Source: an uncultured Clostridia bacterium | GTDB taxonomy: Bacteria > Bacillota > Clostridia > TANB77 > CAG-508 | Reading direction: 5' to 3' | Length of the DNA: 5,148 bases | Assembly (NCBI GenBank): GCA_947625075.1 | Contig: CANQMY010000090.1 | Coordinates: forward strand, 1-5,148 | Shown here: one piece after another, positions 1-5,148 of the stretch | Position numbering within the stretch: the first letter of the stretch is position 1 | Layout: each line of letters begins with the position of its first letter | The notes under the pieces: model-generated | Told to the model about the DNA's origin: nothing | What the model saw: only the letters and a program-made list of their open reading frames with translations | Databases searched by the model: none | Translations under genes and position numbers: made by a program

Positions 1-92
1 CGAAGTGTTACTCCTGCTAATATTAATAATATTAAAATTGTGACTACAAGTGCTACTAATGTTATTCCTTGTTCTTTCTTTTGTTCTTTCAT
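1..92 (-). CDS. Prepilin-like protein with type IV pilin N-terminal signal (partial, 3' end outside window)
   Basis: Only the first 30 codons and two bases of the next are present; the frame is open to the window edge. The start ATG is at 92-90 and is set by a perfect AGGAGG six bases upstream. The N-terminus is a short charged leader (MKEQKKEQ) ending in Gly9, followed by ITLVALVVTILILLILAG and VTL. This is the pattern of a class III (type IV prepilin) signal: a basic leader, Gly as the residue before the cleavage site, then a hydrophobic helix of about 20 residues. Such proteins are normally cut and N-methylated by a PilD-type prepilin peptidase and stay anchored in the membrane or assemble into pilus or pseudopilus fibres. 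The Glu usually found at mature position 5 is absent (Leu-Val-Ala there), as in many clostridial prepilin-like proteins known for GITLVALV-type starts. Whether it is a structural pilin, minor pilin or pseudopilin cannot be told without the C-terminal part. Confidence 0.8.
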   Translation of the reverse strand, partial: MKEQKKEQGITLVALVVTILILLILAGVTL

Positions 93-98
93 CTTTTT

Positions 99-104
99 CC
101 TCCT
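99..104 (-). promoter_or_regulatory. Ribosome binding site of the prepilin-like gene
   Basis: A perfect AGGAGG on the minus strand lies six bases before the ATG at 92-90. It is the main support for calling this short partial frame a gene. Confidence 0.85.
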
Positions 105-113
105 ATTATGTTA

Positions 114-119
114 ATTTTA
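114..119 (-). promoter_or_regulatory. Possible -10 element for the prepilin-like gene
   Basis: TAAAAT on the minus strand (five of six matches to TATAAT) lies about 21 bases before the prepilin start codon. No convincing -35 hexamer stands 16-18 bases upstream; the region there is the T-tract and the dyad at 115-141. If a promoter exists here, the dyad would cover its spacer. The call is weak because such hexamers are frequent in this base composition. Confidence 0.25.
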
Positions 120-141
120 TTAAGTAAATAACTTAATAAAA
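115..141. repeat. Left copy of an AT-rich dyad (11-bp arms, 5-base loop)
   Basis: TTTTATTAAGT at 115-125 and ACTTAATAAAA at 131-141 are perfect reverse complements separated by AAATA. The core, ATTAAGT-N5-ACTTAAT (119-137), recurs at 285-303 in opposite orientation. It could form a hairpin in the RNA upstream of the prepilin ribosome binding site, or serve as a protein-binding operator. Sequence alone does not decide between these. Confidence 0.7.
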
Positions 142-205
142 AAAGAATAAATCTTACATCTTGCTTATATTAAGCTTTTTATAAGATTTATTCTTTTATT
201 TTTTT
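141..205. terminator. AT-rich bidirectional terminator-like hairpin after rsgA
   Basis: AAAAGAATAAATCTTA (141-156) and its perfect reverse complement (182-197) form a 16-bp stem around a 25-base loop. The loop holds a smaller 5-bp stem (GCTTA 163-167 with TAAGC 171-175). On the minus strand the stem runs into a tract of T (144-138); on the plus strand it is followed by a T-tract at 199-205. It lies about 110 bases past the rsgA stop and is the best candidate for the end of the operon transcript. The stem is almost all A-T, so it is weaker than a classical intrinsic terminator. Confidence 0.5.
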
Positions 206-284
206 ATAATCTTTTAATACTTTTATTTTTGTAATATTGATTTAGTGCCTTTATTATGTTATATTTTATATGTATTTAATTTTT

Positions 285-303
285 ATTAAGTTATTTACTT
301 AAT
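285..303. repeat. Right copy of the ATTAAGT-N5-ACTTAAT dyad
   Basis: ATTAAGT (285-291) and ACTTAAT (297-303) are perfect reverse complements around the loop TATTT. This is the same core as at 119-137, inverted, with the centres about 166 bp apart. The stem is 7 bp here against 11 bp in the left copy. It sits between the rsgA stop and the terminator-like hairpin. Confidence 0.65.
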
Positions 304-308
304 TAATA

Positions 309-1181
309 TTACCATTTTCTTAAATTATTTAATTCTTCATATATTTTACAGTAATTTTCATACCTTGAATTTGATACTTTTTGATTATTCTTTGCTCTTT
401 TTACTGCACACTCTTCATCTGATTCTTTTATATGACTACATCCTATATAACTACACTTTTCCATAAAATTTTGAAATTCTATGAAATAATGAGATAAGTC
501 TTCTTTTTCAATTTCTGATATATCAAATACCGAAAATCCGGGAGTATCTGCTAAAAAAGTATCTTTGTCTATTTCGTATAATGTTATTAATGTTGTTGTA
601 TTTTTACCTTTTTTATTTTTTTCACTAATTCCTCCTTCTTCTACAATACTATCATTAAATAAGGCGTTAATTATTGTTGATTTTCCTACTCCAGAATTTC
701 CTGCTAATACAGAAGTTTCTTTTAATAAATTTTCTTTTAATTCTTTAACTCCAATTTTTTCTTTAGCTCTCAATTTAACTACATTATAACCAATATTTCG
801 ATACATTTTAGATATTTTCTCAATATCCTCTTCTTCTGCTAAGTCACATTTATTTATAACAATTAATGATTTTATCCTTAAACTTTCAGCAAATGCTAAT
901 TGCTTATCTAATAAAAGTAGATCAGGCTTAGGATCTTTCATTGATATTACAAATACTATTTGTGTAATATTAGCAATTTTCGGTCTTTTAATATAATTCT
1001 TTCTTTCATAAACTTTTTCTATAACATTTTCTTTTTCTGAAAATTCTACAATATCTCCTACAACTAAACTTACTCCATTATTCTTTAAAATTCCTCTTGC
1101 TAAACATGTATACTTCTCTTTATTTATTGGGTTTATTACCTTATATAAATTGCTTGAATTTTCAATTATTATCCCCTTCAT
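309..1181 (-). CDS. rsgA: Ribosome small-subunit assembly GTPase RsgA
   Basis: RsgA (YjeQ/CpgA) is a GTPase that binds the 30S subunit late in its maturation, helps release assembly factors and checks the decoding centre. The 290-residue protein shows the family order: an N-terminal OB fold (about 1-60), then a circularly permuted GTPase with G4 (NKCD, 110-113) before G1 (GNSGVGKST, 161-169), switch I (GKNTTT, 192-197) and G3 (DTPGF, 212-216). A C-terminal zinc site has ligands Cys243, Cys248, His250 and Cys258. The usual switch I motif is GxHTTT; here the His is Asn194. Length fits Firmicutes homologues. The start is placed at the ATG at 1181-1179, because it has GGGAG five bases upstream and begins MKGII as homologues do. 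An in-frame ATG four codons earlier (1193) has no ribosome binding site. In B. subtilis the homologue is a PrkC substrate, which fits its place after prkC. Confidence 0.96.
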   Translation of the reverse strand: MKGIIIENSSNLYKVINPINKEKYTCLARGILKNNGVSLVVGDIVEFSEKENVIEKVYERKNYIKRPKIANITQIVFVISMKDPKPDLLLLDKQLAFAESLRIKSLIVINKCDLAEEEDIEKISKMYRNIGYNVVKLRAKEKIGVKELKENLLKETSVLAGNSGVGKSTIINALFNDSIVEEGGISEKNKKGKNTTTLITLYEIDKDTFLADTPGFSVFDISEIEKEDLSHYFIEFQNFMEKCSYIGCSHIKESDEECAVKRAKNNQKVSNSRYENYCKIYEELNNLRKW

Positions 1182-1186
1182 TAATT

Positions 1187-1191
1187 CTCCC
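1187..1191 (-). promoter_or_regulatory. Ribosome binding site that fixes the rsgA start
   Basis: GGGAG on the minus strand stands five bases before the ATG at 1181-1179. The upstream in-frame ATG (1193-1191) shares the first G of this site and has only AT-rich sequence and a stem-loop before it. The shorter reading is therefore preferred. Confidence 0.75.
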
Positions 1192-1206
1192 ATACTATAA
1201 TAATTT

Positions 1207-1230
1207 GCACACTCTTTTTTTAGAGTGTGC
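1207..1230 (-). other. Intercistronic stem-loop between prkC and rsgA
   Basis: GCACACTCT (1207-1215) and AGAGTGTGC (1222-1230) form a perfect 9-bp stem with five G-C pairs and a six-base homopolymer loop (A on the minus strand). It starts 14 bases after the prkC stop and ends 25 bases before the rsgA ATG. On the minus strand the stem is followed by AAATTATTATAG, not a T-run, so it is not a canonical intrinsic terminator. It may be a transcript-stabilising or processing structure, or a weak attenuator that lowers rsgA expression relative to prkC. The stem is certain as sequence; its role is inference. Confidence 0.7.
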
Positions 1231-1244
1231 CTTATAATTTTTAT

Positions 1245-3218
1245 CTATTTATCAATGACATAATATGTTGCATCATTTTCATATTCATCCATATCTAATT
1301 CACTAGTAATTGCCTTTGTTTGGGTTCCTTGTGATATTATTACTTCTATTTTTTGTTTTCCTGTTCCAGTAATTGTACCTAAATTTACATCTTCCTCATC
1401 AACTTTTGCTGTCTTTCCACTTACAAGAGTTTTAGTATTTACAATAACCGTTATAGTTACAGAATCTGACACATCTTCTCCCGTACTATTTGTAGTATTA
1501 GTATTTGAAGGAGTATATACCTTTGGAACTTTTCTTAAGAACAACTTTATTGTTTTTTCTTCCTTTTCAATCTTATTTACTACAATATCAATTGTAGTAT
1601 CAGCATCTACTTCTTCACCACTTTCAATACTTTGCGAAATTACTTTTCCATTTTCTTTATCTTTTTCATTTGTATATGTTATATTTGCTTTTAAACTGCT
1701 ATTAACTAAAGTTGCATTTGCTGTTCCTTCATCCATTCCAATAACATAAGGTACTTTTGTTTTCTCAGCTCCACTACTTACTTGAACAGTAACTTCATCT
1801 CCTGACTTTACTATAGTTCCTTCATTCGTTCCCTGTCCTATAACATATCCTTGTTCAACTGTTGGACTTGTTTGTATTTCTTCAACTAATGTAATTCCAA
1901 TTGCTAATGCCATTTCTCTAGCTTCTTCAATTTTTTTACCAATAAAGCTTGGTAATTCATTCGTTTCTGGACCTTTACTTACAAGAACTTTTATTTTTTC
2001 TCCTTGTTTTATCTTTTCACCTTGCTTAAACTCTGGATCTTGTGAAATAACTCTTCCCTCTTCTACTTCACTATTTGCAACTTCTTGAGTTTCTAACTGT
2101 AATTTCAATGATTCTACTTCTGTTTTAACTTCTGATAATGTTTTATTTACTAAATTAGGAATATTTACTTTTCTTGTTATTCCACCATCTAATGCAATTT
2201 TAGTTCCAAAAAATACAACTACAAATAGAAGAATCAACCCTAAAATAAATGATAAAAACTTTAATTTAGGATGCGTTTTCCAAAAACCTTTCTTCTTATT
2301 ATCTTTTGTTGTTTTTTCTTGTTTTACTGCTTTCATCACTCTTGTGTATTCGCCATCTTTATTTTCAATTATAACAAAGTCTCCATCTGGATCTTTTAAT
2401 GCCTTAGCTAAGTCTTTTAACATTTCTGTTGCACTTTGATATCTTTCCGTTGGGTCTTTTCTCATTGCTTTTACTACAATTTGATTGACAGCAGTTGGTA
2501 TATTTTTATTTATTTCAATTGGTTCTGCTGGTTCTTCTTGCATATGTTTTAAAGCAACTGATACAGGTGTATCTGCATCAAATGGAACTTTACCTGTAAG
2601 CATTTCATACATTACAACACCTAATGAATAAAGGTCTGATTTAGCATCAGTTATTCCTCCTTTTGCTTGTTCTGGAGAAAAATAATGTACTGATCCTATT
2701 GTTGTTCCAAAAGCTGTTATAGTTGAATTTGAAACTGCCTTTGCTATTCCAAAATCTGTAACTTTAGCAATTCCATCTTCTGTAATTATTATATTGTGTG
2801 GCTTAATATCTCTATGAACTATTCCATTCTTATGAGCTTCTTCTAATGCTGATGCTATTTGCATTGCAATATTTACTGCCCATTTCCAAGAAATTACTCC
2901 ATCTTTTTTTATAATTTGTTTTAAAGTTTTTCCTTTTACTAATTCCATTACTATGTAATATAAATTATTTTCTTCTTCATAACCTACATCATAGATTGAA
3001 ACTATATTTGCATGTGAAAGTCCTGCTGCTGACTGTGCTTCTGTATTAAATCTTTTTATAAAGTCTGTATCTGTAGTATATTCATCTTTTAATACCTTAA
3101 CAGCTACATATCTATTAAGAACATGATCTTTAGCTTTAAAAACTGTTGCCATTCCGCCATTTCCAGCTTCTTCTAAGATTTCATACCTATTCCCTATTAT
3201 TTTACCTATTAAGTTCAT
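1245..3218 (-). CDS. prkC: Membrane Ser/Thr protein kinase with PASTA domains (PrkC/StkP family)
   Basis: A 657-residue bitopic kinase. The cytoplasmic kinase domain (about 11-270) has the Gly loop (GNGGMATVF, 19-27), Lys41 in VAVK, its partner Glu60, the catalytic loop HRDIKPHN (135-142; Asp137, Asn142), DFG (155-157), a Ser/Thr-rich activation loop (163-176, including Thr172/Thr173) and SPE (181-183). A basic juxtamembrane linker leads to one transmembrane helix (about 319-338). Outside the cell are three PASTA repeats (about 351-416, 422-483 and 488-548), which in the family bind peptidoglycan fragments. A Thr/Asn/Ser-rich linker (about 569-588) and a beta-rich tail to 657 follow, resembling in position the Ig-like end of B. 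subtilis PrkC (648 aa). All catalytic residues are present. The start is the ATG at 3218-3216, seven bases after AGGAG; a TTG two codons earlier is too close to that site. It is coupled to the phosphatase gene prpC, 11 bp upstream. Confidence 0.97.
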   Translation of the reverse strand: MNLIGKIIGNRYEILEEAGNGGMATVFKAKDHVLNRYVAVKVLKDEYTTDTDFIKRFNTEAQSAAGLSHANIVSIYDVGYEEENNLYYIVMELVKGKTLKQIIKKDGVISWKWAVNIAMQIASALEEAHKNGIVHRDIKPHNIIITEDGIAKVTDFGIAKAVSNSTITAFGTTIGSVHYFSPEQAKGGITDAKSDLYSLGVVMYEMLTGKVPFDADTPVSVALKHMQEEPAEPIEINKNIPTAVNQIVVKAMRKDPTERYQSATEMLKDLAKALKDPDGDFVIIENKDGEYTRVMKAVKQEKTTKDNKKKGFWKTHPKLKFLSFILGLILLFVVVFFGTKIALDGGITRKVNIPNLVNKTLSEVKTEVESLKLQLETQEVANSEVEEGRVISQDPEFKQGEKIKQGEKIKVLVSKGPETNELPSFIGKKIEEAREMALAIGITLVEEIQTSPTVEQGYVIGQGTNEGTIVKSGDEVTVQVSSGAEKTKVPYVIGMDEGTANATLVNSSLKANITYTNEKDKENGKVISQSIESGEEVDADTTIDIVVNKIEKEEKTIKLFLRKVPKVYTPSNTNTTNSTGEDVSDSVTITVIVNTKTLVSGKTAKVDEEDVNLGTITGTGKQKIEVIISQGTQTKAITSELDMDEYENDATYYVIDK

Positions 3219-3225
3219 AATCAAT

Positions 3226-3230
3226 CTCCT
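3226..3230 (-). promoter_or_regulatory. Ribosome binding site of prkC, overlapping the prpC stop
   Basis: The minus-strand sequence TAAGGAG combines the prpC stop codon TAA (3232-3230) with the AGGAG of prkC. The gap to the ATG at 3218 is seven bases, but to the upstream TTG at 3224 only one, so the ATG is the start. The overlap suggests that translation of prkC is coupled to that of prpC. Confidence 0.85.
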
Positions 3231-3958
3231 TACCTTATGATTATTGCAGTTATATTGTCATTTCCACCTAGGTCATTTGCTCTTTGTACTAATAATTTAG
3301 TTGCATCTGCTGGATTATCATTGATGATTTCTCTTATTTCTAATTCTGAAACCATATTAGTTAAACCATCTGAGCACATAAGTATTGTGTCTCCATTAAT
3401 GAATCCATGAACTGTTACATCTGGTTCTACATACGTTGTACATCCAAGAGCTTTCATAAGCATATTTTTCTTTGGATGCTTCATACTTTCTTCCTTAGTA
3501 ATTTTTCCTTCATCCACTAGCTGTTGAACATAACTATGATCTTTTGTAAGTTTTCTTATTGTTTCTTTACGTATTCTATAAATTCTACTATCTCCTATAT
3601 GTGAGATAAAAGCTTTATTTTGATATATCAAACATATATCTAAAGTTGTTCCCATATTACTAATTTCTAAGTTTTCTTTAGCTTTTTCAAAAACTATCAT
3701 ATTTGCATATTGAATACTACTTTTTAATAAATTTAATAAATCATCTTTTTCTGTTTTATTTTTATCATAATTTGTTAAAATATAATTTTTGGCAGAAGTT
3801 ACTGCTAGCTTACTTGCTATTTCTCCTCCATTATATCCACCCATTCCATCAGCCAAAATAAATAACTGTGGATCATCATTAGGGTAACTTATATAAAAAT
3901 AATCTTCATTAATTTCTCTAGCTTTTCCCACATCAGAAGTTGCAAAAGCTTTTGTCAT
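3230..3958 (-). CDS. prpC: PP2C-family Ser/Thr protein phosphatase (PrpC/Stp)
   Basis: A soluble, metal-dependent phosphatase that removes phosphate from the partner kinase PrkC and its substrates. The 242-residue length is typical for the bacterial single-domain family. Motifs run in the expected order: R14 and NED (17-19), ADGMGG (36-41, Asp37 as metal ligand), MGTT (102-105), GDSRIY (122-127), TKDH (138-141), CSDGL (195-199, Asp196) and GGNDNIT (231-237, Asp234). There is no signal peptide or membrane segment, so it acts in the cytoplasm. The ATG start is supported by AGGAGG eight bases upstream. The gene lies 39 bp after rlmN, and its stop codon lies within the prkC ribosome binding site, so phosphatase and kinase are probably made together from one mRNA. 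No key residue is missing. Confidence 0.97.
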   Translation of the reverse strand: MTKAFATSDVGKAREINEDYFYISYPNDDPQLFILADGMGGYNGGEIASKLAVTSAKNYILTNYDKNKTEKDDLLNLLKSSIQYANMIVFEKAKENLEISNMGTTLDICLIYQNKAFISHIGDSRIYRIRKETIRKLTKDHSYVQQLVDEGKITKEESMKHPKKNMLMKALGCTTYVEPDVTVHGFINGDTILMCSDGLTNMVSELEIREIINDNPADATKLLVQRANDLGGNDNITAIIIR

Positions 3959-3966
3959 TAATTATT

Positions 3967-3972
3967 CCTCCT
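3967..3972 (-). promoter_or_regulatory. Ribosome binding site of prpC
   Basis: Perfect AGGAGG on the minus strand, eight bases before the prpC ATG. The rlmN-prpC gap contains no clear terminator, which supports one transcript through both genes. Confidence 0.8.
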
Positions 3973-3997
3973 AATATACTTTTAATTATTGCTTTAT

Positions 3998-5032
3998 CTA
4001 TATTGATGTTTCTTTTAAATTTTTTCTTCTAAGCTGTCCGCAAGCAGCATTAATATCTGAACCTAATTCACGTCTAATCGTTGCAACTATACCATGTGCA
4101 TTTAAATAATCTCTAAATTTAATTATATTTTCTAATGAACTTTTAGTATATTTTCCATTTTCAATCTTATTTATTGGAATTAAATTTACGTGACAAAGCA
4201 TTCCTTTAATTAAATTAATTAATTCGTCAGCTGCTTTTAAATTATCATTATTATCTTTTGCTAAAGCATATTCAAAAGATATTCTTTTATTTGTTTTTTC
4301 TATATAATATTTACAAGCTTTTATTAATTCCTCTATATTATATGCATTATTTACTGGCATCATACTTGAACGAGTTATATTATTTGCACTATGTAAAGAT
4401 ATTGATAATGTACACTGTATATTTTTATCAGCTAAATCATATATTCTTGGTACTATTCCACTTGTAGATATACTTATATGTCTTGCTCCAATTCCAATAC
4501 CTTTAGGATTATTTAAAATTCCTATTGCATTTAAAACATTGTCGTAGTTATCCATTGGTTCGCCTATTCCCATAAATACTACATTTGATATTTTTGTATT
4601 AATATCTTGCTCTACAGCAATTATTTGTTCAACAATTTCCCCAGATGTTAAATTTCTCTCAAAAGGAATTCCTGTTGATGCACAAAATTTACATCCCATT
4701 TTGCAACCAACTTGAGAAGAAACACAAATCGTTTTTCCAAAATGATATTCCATCAAAACTGATTCTATTGCATTTCCATCTGAAAGTTCAAATAAATATT
4801 TTTTTGTTCCATCTACGGATTCAAGCTTTTTTACTATTTTAAAATTACATATATCATAATTTTCTTTTAAGATTTTTCTTAAATCTAAAGATAAATTTGT
4901 CATTTCATCAAAGCTTTTTACTTTATCAATATATAACCATTTAAAAATTTGTTCTGCTCTAAATTCCTTTTCCCCTAAGTTTTTAAGTTCTTCTTTTAAA
5001 CTGTCTAAATTGTAGTCTTTTATATTTTTCAT
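3998..5032 (-). CDS. rlmN: Dual-specificity 23S rRNA/tRNA adenine-C2 methyltransferase RlmN
   Basis: A radical SAM enzyme that methylates C2 of A2503 in 23S rRNA at the peptidyl-transferase centre, and in some bacteria A37 of certain tRNAs, using a methyl group carried on a cysteine. The 344-residue protein has an N-terminal helical accessory domain (about 1-85), the iron-sulfur motif CxxxCxxC (Cys110, Cys114, Cys117), the SAM-binding GIGEP motif (155-159), Cys103 seven residues before the cluster, and the C-terminal cysteine in DINAACGQL (Cys331) that corresponds to the methyl-carrying cysteine of E. coli RlmN (C355). Glu90 matches the catalytic-site glutamate by spacing. The protein is complete, and Cfr-type resistance enzymes are a less likely reading given the core-operon context and RlmN-like N-terminus. 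The ATG is supported by AGGAG six bases upstream. It is the first gene of the apparent four-gene unit. Confidence 0.97.
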   Translation of the reverse strand: MKNIKDYNLDSLKEELKNLGEKEFRAEQIFKWLYIDKVKSFDEMTNLSLDLRKILKENYDICNFKIVKKLESVDGTKKYLFELSDGNAIESVLMEYHFGKTICVSSQVGCKMGCKFCASTGIPFERNLTSGEIVEQIIAVEQDINTKISNVVFMGIGEPMDNYDNVLNAIGILNNPKGIGIGARHISISTSGIVPRIYDLADKNIQCTLSISLHSANNITRSSMMPVNNAYNIEELIKACKYYIEKTNKRISFEYALAKDNNDNLKAADELINLIKGMLCHVNLIPINKIENGKYTKSSLENIIKFRDYLNAHGIVATIRRELGSDINAACGQLRRKNLKETSI

Positions 5033-5038
5033 ATAATT

Positions 5039-5043
5039 CTCCT
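5039..5043 (-). promoter_or_regulatory. Ribosome binding site of rlmN
   Basis: AGGAG on the minus strand lies six bases before the rlmN ATG at 5032-5030. It falls close to the start point expected from the promoter at 5050-5078, so the 5' leader would be very short. Confidence 0.8.
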
Positions 5044-5049
5044 GTTTAT

Positions 5050-5078
5050 TTTATATCACTAATTCAATTTTATTGCAA
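5050..5078 (-). promoter_or_regulatory. Predicted sigma-A type promoter of the rlmN-prpC-prkC-rsgA unit
   Basis: On the minus strand TTGCAA (5078-5073; four of six to TTGACA) is followed after exactly 17 bases by TATAAA (5055-5050; five of six to TATAAT). A TG one base before the -10 makes it an extended -10. It lies just downstream of the terminator-like hairpin at 5107-5148, where a new promoter would be needed. Transcription would start near 5043-5045, leaving a leader of roughly 12-15 bases that begins at the ribosome binding site. Confidence 0.5.
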
Positions 5079-5106
5079 TATATTTACCCTCTTTTTTATT
5101 ATTTCC

Positions 5107-5148
5107 GTAAATAAAAAGAGATTGCATATAAAATTTTCATATGTAATC
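5107..5148 (-). terminator. Probable intrinsic terminator of the gene upstream of rlmN
   Basis: GATTGCATAT (5120-5129) pairs with ATATGTAATC (5139-5148), ten pairs including one G-T wobble position, around a nine-base loop. Read on the minus strand the hairpin is followed by CTCTTTTTATTTAC, a T-rich tract as in intrinsic terminators. The stem may continue past the window edge. The upstream gene is not in the window; its identity is unknown. Confidence 0.6.

Larger units (their letters stand above)
119..303. repeat. Possible MITE-like element bounded by 24-bp perfect inverted repeats
   Basis: Bases 119-142 and 280-303 are perfect reverse complements over 24 positions and enclose 137 bp with no gene. 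The right end is only five bases beyond the rsgA stop codon. No target-site duplication can be recognised in the AT-rich flanks and no transposase is present, so mobility is inference. Other readings are a folded 3' end for the rsgA transcript, or a pair of operators. The match is too long to be chance even at this base composition, since low-complexity A or T runs make up only its last five positions. Confidence 0.5.

Noticed and set aside
93..308. Riboswitch, tRNA, small RNA or CRISPR repeat in the long intergenic region
   Set aside because: No conserved aptamer, cloverleaf or regularly spaced repeats can be seen; only the nested inverted repeats are supported.
565..789. Plus-strand open frame of 74 codons
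   Set aside because: It lies fully antisense within rsgA, has no ribosome binding site and encodes a composition expected from the complement of an AT-rich gene.
1182..1193. ATG at 1193 as the start of rsgA
   Set aside because: There is no ribosome binding site before it, and the four extra codons themselves contain the GGGAG used by the next ATG.
1207..1230. Intrinsic terminator of prkC
   Set aside because: The stem is good but no T-run follows it on the minus strand, so it is listed only as a stem-loop.
1980..2050. Short internal peptide duplication KQGEKIKQGEKI in the first PASTA domain of PrkC
   Set aside because: The end of PASTA repeats commonly has this kind of GxxVxxGxxV pattern, so it looks like normal family sequence and not a recent duplication.
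3958..3990. 9-bp direct repeat TTAATTATT on each side of the prpC ribosome binding site
   Set aside because: Short AT-only repeats are expected by chance in this base composition and there is no supporting context.
4258..4842. Two plus-strand open frames (4258-4467 and 4645-4842) opposite rlmN
   Set aside because: Both are antisense to well-conserved rlmN motifs, lack ribosome binding sites, and have the Phe/Leu/Ile/Tyr/His-rich content typical of shadow frames.

Overview
The window comes from a very AT-rich, low-GC bacterium, most likely a member of the Clostridia. The evidence is the base composition, strong AGGAG-type ribosome binding sites, the gene order rlmN-prpC-prkC-rsgA (a core Firmicutes cluster), and a clostridial-style prepilin N-terminus. 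The genes use the standard bacterial code, with TGG for Trp and no internal TGA. All recognised genes lie on the minus strand, so transcription runs from high to low coordinates.

Layout in the direction of transcription: the window opens with an AT-rich hairpin and T-tract (about 5107-5148), probably the terminator of an upstream gene outside the window. It is followed at once by a promoter-like pair of hexamers and then rlmN (23S rRNA/tRNA adenine-C2 methyltransferase). A 39-bp gap leads to prpC (PP2C-type phosphatase), whose stop codon overlaps the ribosome binding site of prkC (membrane Ser/Thr kinase with three PASTA domains). A 63-bp gap containing a 9-bp stem-loop leads to rsgA (circularly permuted ribosome-assembly GTPase). 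After rsgA comes a 216-bp AT-rich intergenic region (93-308) with an unusual nested set of inverted repeats. The window ends inside the first 30 codons of a prepilin-like gene.

Function: RlmN modifies rRNA and tRNA, and RsgA matures the 30S subunit. PrkC and PrpC form a kinase/phosphatase pair; in relatives PrkC senses muropeptides through its PASTA domains and phosphorylates translation factors including the RsgA homologue CpgA. The cluster therefore links cell-wall status with ribosome function. In Bacillus the same block sits inside a longer run (def-fmt-rsmB upstream, rpe-thiN downstream). Here it seems to be a separate four-gene unit, with a terminator before rlmN and a pilin-like gene in place of rpe.

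I found no clearly new biological system. The coding part is ordinary conserved core genome. The points most worth a second look are the nested inverted repeats at 115-303, the His-to-Asn change in RsgA switch I, and the prepilin gene beside the operon. Two start codons, those of prkC and rsgA, should be moved inward from the longest open frame.
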